From the NCBI GenBank assembly GCA_002787775.1, contig PCUW01000034.1:1-64000 (forward strand): a DNA stretch of 64,000 nucleotides. The letters are read 5' to 3'. Position numbers and translations under genes: made by a program. Below, in pieces: positions 1 through 8,044 of this stretch. Below the pieces are notes generated by a model. That model was not told the origin of the DNA. It ran no database searches and saw only the letters and a list, made by a program, of their open reading frames with translations. Numbering within the stretch: the stretch's first letter is position 1; the number at the start of each line of letters is the position of its first letter. This DNA is from Bdellovibrionales bacterium CG12_big_fil_rev_8_21_14_0_65_38_15 (GTDB lineage Bacteria; Bdellovibrionota; Bacteriovoracia; Bacteriovoracales; Bacteriovoracaceae).

Positions 1-89
1 CGCCACCTGGGCATTTTGAATGCTTTTGAAAGTTAAGGGATGTGTTGGAAAAAGTCTATAATTTTTCAATAATGCAGGACATAAAGTCT

Positions 90-440
90 TTAGCGATCCC
101 TTAGATATGGCGTGAACAACTCGACCTCATCAAGGTAAAATTTCATGCGCTTAGTAACGTCTTCAAGTAGGTCTATTTGGCATTGAAGTAACTCAATTTC
201 ACTAGAGGATTGATCAAGATCCAAAGAATACATTTGTGTGATTTCATCAAGACTTAAAGTAGGATTTGGTTCCCATTCTTCTTCATCAATTTCCCAGTCG
301 GCAAATTCATTAAGAAGCTCTTCGATCGGATCATTGAGCTCAGTGCTTGGGCCAGCTGCAGAGACACGATCTATGCCCCCAAATGGGAAGCTCACCACGT
401 TGTCATGTTTTTCATTGTCAGTGTCATGATCTCGGTTCAT
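90..440 (-). CDS. Small acidic protein of unknown function
   Basis: I do not recognise a family. The product is about 116 residues, strongly acidic in the middle (a run rich in Glu, Asp and Trp around residues 45-60), with no signal peptide or membrane segment, so it is probably cytoplasmic. The C-terminal half reads as amphipathic helix. I chose the ATG at 440 because AAGGA lies ten bases before it; an in-frame ATG at 458 and a TTG at 470 have no ribosome site. It is divergent from the small Cys protein at 666. Nothing recognisable lies in bases 1-89. It could be a false call, but the length and the clean ribosome site favour a real gene. Confidence 0.6.
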   Translation of the reverse strand: MNRDHDTDNEKHDNVVSFPFGGIDRVSAAGPSTELNDPIEELLNEFADWEIDEEEWEPNPTLSLDEITQMYSLDLDQSSSEIELLQCQIDLLEDVTKRMKFYLDEVELFTPYLRDR

Positions 441-650
441 GGGCCTGGTATCCTTCATTAAGAATGGCAAAAGCCATCAGGTTCATTAGTATTAATGCAG
501 ACTTAGTGCCACAAAAGAGTGGCGAATATACACATATTATCAGTGACTTAGATCGAAAAAGTGGCTAAATGCCTGACACCACTTCGTCACCTGTCTATTT
601 TATAAGCAATTAGCGGCAGAGCGTGCCGGGACGAAATAAACCTAAGATAT

Positions 651-659
651 TGAGATAAT
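651..659 (+). promoter_or_regulatory. Extended -10 promoter, probably for a leaderless mRNA
   Basis: TGAGATAAT is an extended -10 element (TGn plus GATAAT, five of six matches to TATAAT). It ends six bases before the ATG at 666, so transcription would begin at or next to the start codon. No -35 match is visible, as is common for extended -10 promoters. Confidence 0.4.
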
Positions 660-665
660 AGGTCT

Positions 666-881
666 ATGGATAAGCCTAATTGCTTAAAATGCAAACATTA
701 TCAATCCACCTACGAGCCTACTAGACCAAGAGGTTGTCGCGTCTACGGATTCAAGTCCATCATGATGCCATCGATGTTGGTCAAGAATGAAAGCGGTGAA
801 GAATGTAAAGCTTTTGAACTGCGTGATCATTTGCAAAAAGAAGAAAATAAATTTGATTTTAATCGTAAAGATTATTGGTAA
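666..881 (+). CDS. Small cysteine-rich, probably zinc-binding protein
   Basis: A 71-residue cytoplasmic protein with CxxCxH near the N-terminus (Cys6, Cys9, His11), Cys24 in a PRGCRVYGFKS stretch and Cys47 after SGEE. The spacing suggests a metal-binding module, and the pattern resembles small conserved proteins of unknown function in other proteobacteria; I cannot name the family with certainty. There is no Shine-Dalgarno at normal distance: AGGT sits only two bases from the ATG, while an extended -10 sits where it would give a leaderless transcript. Its TAA stop is followed immediately, with no spacer, by the stop codon of mnmA on the other strand. Confidence 0.8.
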   Translation: MDKPNCLKCKHYQSTYEPTRPRGCRVYGFKSIMMPSMLVKNESGEECKAFELRDHLQKEENKFDFNRKDYW

Positions 882-2039
882 CTAATTTCCAACAATTGCA
901 GGAAGTTCTTCTTTTCGTTCATAGTAATTCGTCCCAGCTGCTTCAATCATTGCACCACCAAGACATTGATCGTCTTTATAGAAAACAACTGATTGTCTTT
1001 GAGTAACCGCGCGCTGAGGAATTTCAAAACGAACAAAGAGTCTGCCATCTTCAAGCTGCGTCACAATACAATCTTGATCCGCCTGGCGGTAGCGAACTTT
1101 CGCTTTGAGCTTTAACTCTCCAACAACTTTAAATTCAGGATCAATCCAATCAATATCTGTCGCCGTCAGATCATCACAGTACATAGCAGGGTGTCTCTCA
1201 CCTCTTTCAACGATTACAGCATTACGCTCGACATCTTTGGCCACAACAAACCATGGCTCCCCTTGTCCACCAAGACCTAAGCCTTTACGTTGTCCGGGAG
1301 TATAAAAGGCACAGCCATCATGCTTACCTACGACTTCGCCGTTTAGTAATTCAAAGTTACCAGACATTGCTGGCAAGTATTGTGATAAGAAATTTTTAAA
1401 ATTTCGCTCACCAATAAAACAGATACCTGTTGAGTCTTTCTTTGTCGCCGTCGCAAGTCCAAACTCAACAGCGATAGCGCGCACATCACTTTTTTGTAAA
1501 TTGCCAATTGGAAATAAAACATTCTTAAGAACAGCCTTTTTAACTGCGTAGAGAAAATAGGTTTGATCTTTTCCTTGGTCTGCACCTTTAATAAGATTTC
1601 CCTGACCATCCGTTTGACAATAATGCCCTGTCGCTAAGAAGTCCGCACCAAGTTCGCGCGCCTTATCATAAAAGACTTTAAATTTAATTTCGCGGTTACA
1701 AAGAATATCCGGATTAGGTGTATGGCCTTGTTCGTACTCTTTTAAAAAGTGTAAAAAAACATTGTCCCTATACTCTTTAACGAACTCGACAGAATAATAA
1801 GGAATATCAATTTTCTCACAGACCTTAACCACATCAGCATACTCTTTCGAGGCTTGGCAGACGCCATTTTCATCTTCCTCTTCCCAATTCTTCATAAACA
1901 GGCCAATAACTTTATAGCCTTGTTTTTTTAGAATCAATGCCGAGACAGAGGAATCCACTCCGCCAGACATACCAACTATCACTGTTTTTTCAGCGTTTTT
2001 GGCCAATTGTTCAGATGTTAGGTCCCATACTTGATTCAT
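882..2039 (-). CDS. mnmA: tRNA-specific 2-thiouridylase MnmA
   Basis: MnmA places sulfur on C2 of the wobble uridine in Lys, Glu and Gln tRNAs, using ATP to adenylate the base and a persulfide relay for sulfur. The 385-residue length is only slightly above the usual size. The PP-loop motif SGGVDSS lies at residues 25-31, the first catalytic cysteine is Cys114 in NPDILCN, and the second is Cys207 in GICFIGER; the ATGHY and DQTYFL motifs are present too. It is the last gene of a minus-strand operon, nine bases after the M28-like gene, and its neighbour two genes upstream is a degenerate copy of the same family. The stop abuts the convergent gene's stop. Confidence 0.97.
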   Translation of the reverse strand: MNQVWDLTSEQLAKNAEKTVIVGMSGGVDSSVSALILKKQGYKVIGLFMKNWEEEDENGVCQASKEYADVVKVCEKIDIPYYSVEFVKEYRDNVFLHFLKEYEQGHTPNPDILCNREIKFKVFYDKARELGADFLATGHYCQTDGQGNLIKGADQGKDQTYFLYAVKKAVLKNVLFPIGNLQKSDVRAIAVEFGLATATKKDSTGICFIGERNFKNFLSQYLPAMSGNFELLNGEVVGKHDGCAFYTPGQRKGLGLGGQGEPWFVVAKDVERNAVIVERGERHPAMYCDDLTATDIDWIDPEFKVVGELKLKAKVRYRQADQDCIVTQLEDGRLFVRFEIPQRAVTQRQSVVFYKDDQCLGGAMIEAAGTNYYERKEELPAIVGN

Positions 2040-2048
2040 ACGAGCTTT

Positions 2049-3203
2049 TTAGCGCATGTCGAATGACCAGGCCAGTACTGAGCCAATAATTGCTTGGGTG
2101 GCATTGTGAAAGGTCGAAAAATTAAGGGTTTCGGCAAAATCTTGTTTAGTATGGTGATCGGTATTGAAATCATTTTCCCAGTCGTGAGTCAAAATAACAC
2201 TTGGAATTTGTGCATCGGTGAAGGCTTTTTGAGAGCTAAAAAGGTCTTTTCTAGGGGTAGGTGTGAACTCAACACTAGACCTAACCTTGTTGGCCACCTT
2301 TGAAATATAGTTCGCTAAGACTAGATCAATTGTGGCCCCTTTTTCGTTTTCATCACTGGTTCTCGTATAAGCTCTAAAATTTCCTGATTTTTTAGAAAGA
2401 TCCTTATCAACTGTGTCGTGGCCAAGCATTAATAGATTTATAAATCCTGCGACTTTAAGTTTTGAAAGCTCTTCTTGGTGAGCCTCAACATAAGCTTTTG
2501 AGCCACTTTGACCCAATTCTTCGCCGTCAAAAAATATGACTCTTAGAGTTTTTCCAATGCTTACTTGAGAAGCGACTTCAATCAATGAAAGAGCTGCTGC
2601 AACTCCTGTTGCATTATTGTCGGCTCCAGGCATTTCACCATCGCCTGAGACAATAAACTTTTTCGGGTCTTGTGCGATGGTGTCGTAATTAACACCAATA
2701 ATAAGCACTTCATCTGGTTGAAGATAACCCTTCTTTTCCCAAATAATGTTTTCACCTTTGATCTCTTTGGCTTTATCTAAAACGTTAAGCATACTCTCAG
2801 TAAAGAGACGCATATTGGCAGCCTCTTCTGAGCCAGGACTTACTCCGGAAGCTAAATATTTATCAAAGTCAGCAGAATAACTTTTTTTAATTTCATCAGT
2901 TTTTATATCGAATAATTCTAAAGTTGCTTTATTTGAAGGAGATGAAGAATCGATCATCTCAATTATTTTATCTTTAACTTTTTTATTGCCAGCAGAGCCG
3001 AAAAAACGCGAAGGTCTTCCGGCCATGAGTATTTCGTGTAATTTACTAACAAGCATTTCTCGTTGAAGCTTGATGGCTAAGCGGTTGACTTGGCTAAGCG
3101 TTTTAGGGGTTTTTTCATATTCTTTAAGCGTATATTTTTTTTCTTCAGAGTTCGCATTTATTGAATAGATTAAAATAGAAAAAACGATGAGATATAATTT
3201 CAT
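2049..3203 (-). CDS. Exported M28-family peptidase homologue, zinc site degenerate
   Basis: A signal peptide (about residues 1-19) precedes an M28 zinc-peptidase fold, so the product should be periplasmic or outside. Seen motifs: GADNNATG with Asp195 (bridging metal ligand), FFDGEELG with Glu228/Glu229, and DHHTKQD (His351). Two other ligand positions are changed: the usual H-x-D is VNYD (Asn172 for His) and the usual NLDM is NLLM (Leu258 for Asp). M28 enzymes use two zinc ions held by these residues, so this is probably inactive, one-metal, or altered. Its ATG overlaps the TAA of the MnmA-like gene by one base (TAATG), implying translational coupling; why it sits with tRNA thiolation genes is unclear. 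Confidence 0.85.
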   Translation of the reverse strand: MKLYLIVFSILIYSINANSEEKKYTLKEYEKTPKTLSQVNRLAIKLQREMLVSKLHEILMAGRPSRFFGSAGNKKVKDKIIEMIDSSSPSNKATLELFDIKTDEIKKSYSADFDKYLASGVSPGSEEAANMRLFTESMLNVLDKAKEIKGENIIWEKKGYLQPDEVLIIGVNYDTIAQDPKKFIVSGDGEMPGADNNATGVAAALSLIEVASQVSIGKTLRVIFFDGEELGQSGSKAYVEAHQEELSKLKVAGFINLLMLGHDTVDKDLSKKSGNFRAYTRTSDENEKGATIDLVLANYISKVANKVRSSVEFTPTPRKDLFSSQKAFTDAQIPSVILTHDWENDFNTDHHTKQDFAETLNFSTFHNATQAIIGSVLAWSFDMR

Positions 3204-4435
3204 TAGAAGCCCATTTGATTTTTTAGCGATTGTTCAATTTCCTCGTCATCCTCATGATTATTGGGTGCAAATCGACGAGCATGCCCCTTAATCATATGAA
3301 AGCAGTCTTGAACTTTCCCACTCGCTAAAACTCTCGAAATACCTGCAGCTTTAGAGTAAACAACTGCCGAGGTACCGGTTGGAATCATTCCTGCTTGTTG
3401 CGTAGAGAACTCAAGCACACAAGTTTGATTATTTTTGTAATAAAGCTTAGCAACATATCGCTCTCCAAATTCTTTAAACTGAACATGGACATCAATAGGA
3501 AAGGTGGAGTTTGAGCCTCCACCAAAACTGCAGGATGTTAAACCTACGTGAGTAAAATAAAGCCTTTTTGGCTCCTCAACGTAAACTGTGCCTGTTTTTG
3601 GATTAATCTCAACAACAATAAGTTCACTAACATTTCCTGTACGCTTCAAATCAAGTCCGTTATCTGCTCCCTGACCCAAAAAGAAATGATGAACACCTTT
3701 GTGCTCAATGATAATACTATCATCGTGCCTAAGATTGACTTCGCCTTCAATGATCATTGAACTTGGAATAAAGGGTTCAATTTCTTCACCAAGATTTGTT
3801 TTTTCGAAGATATTTAGATGCTTGAAAGACTCTTCCATCTCAACTGTCATAATCTTTGCGATTTTCATCGACTCTGCTTTTCTCATATCAGAAAGAGGAA
3901 GAACGAGTTTTCCTAATTGATCTGAAGTTAATCCGGCCAATAAAAAACTTTGATCGCTGTCTAAATCTGGTGATGAAAACAGGGAACTCTCACCTGTCTT
4001 TTGATTCTTTTGTAGTTTAGCGTAGTGACCAGTTGAGACACTCGTTGCTTTAATGACCTCTGCTTTTTGAAAAAGTATTTCAAAAAGAATATTAGTTGCA
4101 ACCACCTTGGCATTAAAAAACTTACCCATGAGTCTGTGAGCAACAATTTGATCATGTACAAGAGCATAGTACTGATCTTGAGCATTAACGGCATAAAATG
4201 GAATTTCAAGACTATCAAAAAGCTTTTTGATCTTAGCTAGATCTGATAACCCGTACTGAACTATATCTTTATCAATTCTTAGTGTTTCTTCTTCAGTATC
4301 GGTCACTGTTTGATCATGAAAAAGCACGGCAACAGCGTGAACTTCGAAGCCTTGCTTTTTTAATAAATAAGCTGCAACCGCAGAATCCATGCGACCAGTA
4401 ACACCAATGAGTACTTTTTCAGCTTTTGCGCTCAT
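3203..4435 (-). CDS. MnmA paralogue lacking catalytic residues
   Basis: The overall layout matches MnmA (N-terminal PP-loop domain starting with VLIGVTGRMDSA, an STGHYAKL motif, a C-terminal beta region), at 410 residues. The ATP-binding SGGVDSS is degraded to TGRMDSA (residues 13-19). The segment equivalent to NPDILCN has no cysteine and the GICFIGER segment is replaced by sequence without Cys, so neither catalytic cysteine remains. It therefore should not thiolate tRNA by the known mechanism; a tRNA-binding or regulatory role beside the real MnmA is inference. It is first in the operon, followed by one-base overlap with the M28-like gene, with a promoter about 40 bases upstream. Confidence 0.85.
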   Translation of the reverse strand: MSAKAEKVLIGVTGRMDSAVAAYLLKKQGFEVHAVAVLFHDQTVTDTEEETLRIDKDIVQYGLSDLAKIKKLFDSLEIPFYAVNAQDQYYALVHDQIVAHRLMGKFFNAKVVATNILFEILFQKAEVIKATSVSTGHYAKLQKNQKTGESSLFSSPDLDSDQSFLLAGLTSDQLGKLVLPLSDMRKAESMKIAKIMTVEMEESFKHLNIFEKTNLGEEIEPFIPSSMIIEGEVNLRHDDSIIIEHKGVHHFFLGQGADNGLDLKRTGNVSELIVVEINPKTGTVYVEEPKRLYFTHVGLTSCSFGGGSNSTFPIDVHVQFKEFGERYVAKLYYKNNQTCVLEFSTQQAGMIPTGTSAVVYSKAAGISRVLASGKVQDCFHMIKGHARRFAPNNHEDDEEIEQSLKNQMGF

Positions 4436-4480
4436 AAAACCCGACCAATCAACTTGGCTATAAGGAGTAAAACCTTCCCT

Positions 4481-4489
4481 ATTATAACA
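4481..4489 (-). promoter_or_regulatory. Extended -10 promoter of the MnmA-like operon
   Basis: Read on the minus strand this is TGTTATAAT, a perfect TATAAT with the TGn extension. It would start transcription near 4474, giving a leader of roughly 38 bases before the MnmA-like gene. No good -35 is visible. Confidence 0.45.
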
Positions 4490-4530
4490 TATACCTTTAA
4501 TTAAAAGACAGACTCACCGACAAGAATGTT

Positions 4531-5235
4531 ATGTCGGCAGACTTTGAACAAAACGATATTCTACTTTTTAAATTTGAGCAGGCTTCTAAAGGCTGTAGAC
4601 TCAAACACTTTCTTCACTTCCTAAATTCTCAGGGAACTAGAAGACCAATTCGATTTGCCTATATTGAAGCTGAAGGCCCACTGATTACGAACCTTTCACT
4701 TCGTGAGAATATCTATCTCGATTCGATTCCAAACTCACTATCAGAGACCAAAGACTTTCAAATGAGATCCTTCCTTCAAAGATCTAGTAATCATCATTTG
4801 ATCGATTTTTATAATAGAATTCCACTACTAGATGAGCTGCCAGGTGATGTAGATTCACAAACTCGAAAAATGGCTGCTCTTTTTAAAGGTCTGCTTCAAA
4901 GCGCAGACTATCTTTTTTTAGAGTCACCAGAGAGATATCTCGATGATGAATCATTAAAAGTCTTCACAAATGCTTTACGTTTTCAGGCCGCGAGTCGCTC
5001 ACAAACAGTCTTACTTGATAGCGAGAATCCAAAATTTTGGTCTCCCTATGCAAATAAAGTGGTCCTACAAAACACTAACGGTGCCTATGATGTCGAGCCG
5101 GTTCTGTCTGGTAAGGTTAAAAAGAAGTTTCTTGAGTTACTTAATAAGGAAGAAATTCCAGAAGGAAATATCACTTTCCTCAATCTAGATAACCTTCTTG
5201 CTGCCCCTACAGCAAAACCAAAGAAAGCAGCTTAA
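4531..5235 (+). CDS. ABC-ATPase-like protein without Walker A
   Basis: A 234-residue cytoplasmic protein that looks like the second half of an ABC ATPase. NLSLRENIYLDS (residues 54-65) resembles the helical-domain start after the Q-loop, LPGDVDSQTRKMAALFKGLL (103-122) occupies the place of LSGGQ and the following helix, and YLFLESPERYLD (127-138) matches Walker B plus D-loop with Glu-Ser for Asp-Glu. No GxxGxGKS appears in the N-terminal 50 residues, so ATP hydrolysis is unlikely. The C-terminus ends in a Lys/Ala/Pro tail. A structural or partner role is inference. It is divergent from the MnmA-like operon and has no clear Shine-Dalgarno. Confidence 0.7.
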   Translation: MSADFEQNDILLFKFEQASKGCRLKHFLHFLNSQGTRRPIRFAYIEAEGPLITNLSLRENIYLDSIPNSLSETKDFQMRSFLQRSSNHHLIDFYNRIPLLDELPGDVDSQTRKMAALFKGLLQSADYLFLESPERYLDDESLKVFTNALRFQAASRSQTVLLDSENPKFWSPYANKVVLQNTNGAYDVEPVLSGKVKKKFLELLNKEEIPEGNITFLNLDNLLAAPTAKPKKAA

Positions 5236-5253
5236 GATAACACACTGATTTCG

Positions 5254-5282
5254 TTGACAATCTCGCTCTGGCAAAACACAAT
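5254..5282 (+). promoter_or_regulatory. Sigma-70-type promoter for the DNA methyltransferase
   Basis: TTGACA at 5254-5259 is a perfect -35, followed after 17 bases by CACAAT (5277-5282, four of six). Transcription would start near 5289, about 20 bases before the GTG start at 5310, leaving room for the AAGGA ribosome site. Confidence 0.5.
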
Positions 5283-5309
5283 AAATTAAACGGCTTGCAA
5301 GGAATTCCA

Positions 5310-6461
5310 GTGCCTAAAAAATCTGAATTTAATTTTATCGATATTTTTGCTGGTGCTGGTGGACTTTCATGCGGCATGGAAATGGCCGGTATGACATGTG
5401 TACTTGGAATTGATGCTGATAAGCATGCCATGAATACCTTTGCTCATAATCATAAAAAAGCTGAAGTCTTTTGTGGTGACGTCAGAAAGTTAACTAAACA
5501 AGAGCTCAAAAAACTTACGAATAATAAAAAAATTCACGCTGTTGTTGGTGGACCTCCTTGCCAAGGCTTTTCGACTGTAGGCCTTGGAAATCCTGATGAC
5601 ATCAGAAATTCTTTATTCAAACAATTTGTTCGTATTGTAAAAGAGACGAACCCTGACTTTGTTGTGATTGAAAATGTCACAGGTATGCTTGCTAAGAAAA
5701 ATGAGTCAACACTTAAGTCTATTTTGAAATGCTTTAATAAGATGGGCTATCAAATGGATGTTCGTGTTCTTTCAGCGCAGGAGTATGGTGTACCAGAAAT
5801 GCGTCGTCGAACGATCCTAATTGGTAATAAAATTGGTTCAGATATAGTTTTTCCTGTTATTACCCACGGCACCAAGAAGAAGCCTGTTTTAACTGTTGCT
5901 GAAGCTCTTGCAGATATCAAAGATAAGAAAGGTAACCTCCATAACCATGATCTTGAAACTGCTATGTTGCCATCTGATTTAGATGAAAAACGTCTAGCAC
6001 GCATTCCTGAGGGTTGTGGCATTCGTTACGAAAAAGATGAAAAGAAATATTTAACAAAAGCTTTAAGCCTAGGTGTTGATTGGAAAAATCTTCGCGAAGG
6101 TCGTTTTCGTCAAACAAAGTATTTTAGACTTGATGGAAAAAAGCCAAGCCCAACAATTATGACTCACCGTCATAGCTACTATCATCCAAAAGAAATTCGC
6201 TACCTTACTCAAAGAGAAGCTGCGAGATTGCAAAGTTTTCCTAACGACTTTGTCTTCTTTGGACCACTCTCGTCCCAGTGGAGACAGATTGGTAATGCGG
6301 TTCCACCTCTACTTGGAAAAGCTATCGCTCAAGCAATCTTCAAAATGGTTAACGCCAAGAAAAGCGTTAAGTCTAAAAAAGATATTGAAGCGACGATCAC
6401 TCAAGTACGCGGTAGTGCATTTATGTATCGCTCTACTGGCATGGCCGCTAAATCTAAATAG
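5310..6461 (+). CDS. DNA (cytosine-5-)-methyltransferase
   Basis: A 383-residue C5 cytosine methyltransferase transferring methyl from S-adenosylmethionine to DNA. Motifs in order: FIDIFAGAGGLSCG (motif I, residues 9-22), GGPPCQGFS with nucleophile Cys84 (motif IV), ENVTGM at 121 (motif VI), MRRRTILIG (motif VIII), REAARLQSFP (motif IX) and GNAVPPLLGKAI (motif X). I start it at GTG 5310, preceded by AAGGA at good spacing, rather than the TTG at 5295. No restriction endonuclease is adjacent, so it may be a solitary methylase used for regulation or protection; a nuclease-like gene lies 11 kb away. The target site cannot be read from sequence. Its TAG overlaps the next GTG by one base. Confidence 0.95.
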   Translation: MPKKSEFNFIDIFAGAGGLSCGMEMAGMTCVLGIDADKHAMNTFAHNHKKAEVFCGDVRKLTKQELKKLTNNKKIHAVVGGPPCQGFSTVGLGNPDDIRNSLFKQFVRIVKETNPDFVVIENVTGMLAKKNESTLKSILKCFNKMGYQMDVRVLSAQEYGVPEMRRRTILIGNKIGSDIVFPVITHGTKKKPVLTVAEALADIKDKKGNLHNHDLETAMLPSDLDEKRLARIPEGCGIRYEKDEKKYLTKALSLGVDWKNLREGRFRQTKYFRLDGKKPSPTIMTHRHSYYHPKEIRYLTQREAARLQSFPNDFVFFGPLSSQWRQIGNAVPPLLGKAIAQAIFKMVNAKKSVKSKKDIEATITQVRGSAFMYRSTGMAAKSK

Positions 6462-7387
6462 TGAAAAAGTTTTCCATTCATTTACTCATCATTCTTCTTT
6501 GTTCAAGCTGTGGAGTTTTCTCGGATCGTCCAAGGTCTGAAGTAGAAGCTATCTATGCTAAAGAAAGTGATGGTTCATCTTTCGTCACTATTTCAAAGAT
6601 GAGAGTGCATATTAGAGATCAAGGATCTAAAGAGAATCCTACGCTCGTGATGATTCATGGAATTTCAGACTCCTTACATACATGGGAGCACTGGGCACAA
6701 GAGCTTCAAAAAAATTATCGTGTTATTCGTTTTGATGTTCCAGGCTTTGGCTTAACAGACAATGTTACTGAAGAGAATTTTAAACCTCAGTTTTATAATG
6801 AATTTATGGCCGAACTATTTAACGTTTTAGAAATCGACCAAGCGATTTTAATTGGTAACTCGCTTGGTGGTTATATCTCTTGGAATTTTGCCTTATTTAA
6901 ACCTAGTAAAGTAAAGGCTTTGGTTTTATTAGATCCTGCGGCCTACCCATTATCTCCTCCGTGGGTTGTTAGAATTGCAAGTACGCCTATTCGCTCTATT
7001 GCCGAAAATTTCTCGCCTCGCTGGATGACCAGATCAGTGGCAAGAGAAGTCTTTTATGATGATGATAAATTAAGTGAACAAGTTGTCGATCGCTACCACG
7101 CCATGCTTATGCTTGATGGAGCTAGAAAAAGATATATGAAGGTCTTTAGTGCCATTAACAAGTTTGCCGATAAAGAGCCCTTAGGGATTGAGAACCTTAA
7201 AGCACCAACGCTGCTTCTATGGGGCGATCGCGATCAGTGGATTAATCCAAACCAAATAGAACGTTGGAAGAAAGATGTGGCGGGCGTGCAGTCCATCATT
7301 TTTAAAGATGTAGGACATGCACCACAAGAGGAAGCTCCAAAGATGAGCTTAGAAGCCGCCATACCATTTATAGAATCTAATCGCTAA
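6461..7387 (+). CDS. Lipoprotein alpha/beta hydrolase
   Basis: A signal peptide ends in a lipobox-like LLCSSC (residues 12-17), so the protein should be lipid-anchored in the envelope. The alpha/beta hydrolase core follows: MIHGISDS (oxyanion region), the nucleophile Ser in GNSLGGY, Asp in WGDRDQW, and His in VGHAPQEE. The fold catalyses ester, lipid or related hydrolysis; the substrate cannot be told. The GTG start overlaps the methyltransferase stop (TAGTG), so the two genes are probably cotranscribed although their functions look unrelated. It is convergent with the next gene, five bases apart. Confidence 0.9.
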   Translation: MKKFSIHLLIILLCSSCGVFSDRPRSEVEAIYAKESDGSSFVTISKMRVHIRDQGSKENPTLVMIHGISDSLHTWEHWAQELQKNYRVIRFDVPGFGLTDNVTEENFKPQFYNEFMAELFNVLEIDQAILIGNSLGGYISWNFALFKPSKVKALVLLDPAAYPLSPPWVVRIASTPIRSIAENFSPRWMTRSVAREVFYDDDKLSEQVVDRYHAMLMLDGARKRYMKVFSAINKFADKEPLGIENLKAPTLLLWGDRDQWINPNQIERWKKDVAGVQSIIFKDVGHAPQEEAPKMSLEAAIPFIESNR

Positions 7388-7392
7388 TGCTT

Positions 7393-7920
7393 CTACTGAC
7401 GTAGCTGACCAACCAGATAATCAAATCTGTAATGCCCCAACTTCATCGATTTACCTTTGCGAATTTTACGAGCTAACTTACGACCAACATTTCCGTTAAA
7501 AAGGTCTTCTGCATAAGTCGCAACACCGAGTGGAAGTAAAGCAACATCTATTCCAAGACCGATGGCCGTCAAAGGAATAGTAATGCCCGCACCAAGAATA
7601 TAAACCATAACAAACTCTTCATCATCCCACGGCAGTTTAGTAAAACCTTGCATGAGTAAGAAGAAGTTATCCTTAACTAATGCTCTATCATCTTTAGTTA
7701 ATGAAGCGATCATTTGAGAATAATCATACTGATCTAAACGTGATAAAACTTCTAACTGGCTATTTTGATCTAAAACAAATTCAATGGTTGAACATTCATC
7801 AATACAATTGACTAGAATGGTATCGCCTGTTTTTCTATCAGTGACTTTAGAAATAGTCGTTTGTGCATACAGATTAAGACTTATAATGAGTGTGATACTG
7901 ATAACTAAAAACTTCTTCAT
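7393..7920 (-). CDS. Exported protein of unknown function
   Basis: I recognise no family. I chose the ATG at 7920, giving 175 residues, because GGAG lies nine bases before it and the product then starts with a classic signal peptide (MKKFLVIS..., cleavage after NLYAQ). A CIDEC pair follows at about residues 40-45. A hydrophobic, glycine-rich stretch around residues 110-140 could be a membrane segment, and the C-terminus is very basic. A longer frame starting at 7980 would bury the signal peptide. Nothing in the neighbours explains its role. Confidence 0.7.
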   Translation of the reverse strand: MKKFLVISITLIISLNLYAQTTISKVTDRKTGDTILVNCIDECSTIEFVLDQNSQLEVLSRLDQYDYSQMIASLTKDDRALVKDNFFLLMQGFTKLPWDDEEFVMVYILGAGITIPLTAIGLGIDVALLPLGVATYAEDLFNGNVGRKLARKIRKGKSMKLGHYRFDYLVGQLRQ

Positions 7921-8044
7921 CTCTTGCTCCCCGTTATTTTTGACTAGGTGCAAACTATGAAAGTTGATGAATAACGGCATTGATCTAGGTTCATTGTTGA
8001 AAATAATATCTAGTGAATTATCCTATAAATAGATGAAATCACAT

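Noticed and set aside
1343-1609. Minus-strand frame of 88 codons inside mnmA
   Set aside because: It lies wholly within the well-supported mnmA frame, has no ribosome site and a composition unlike any protein; a shadow frame.
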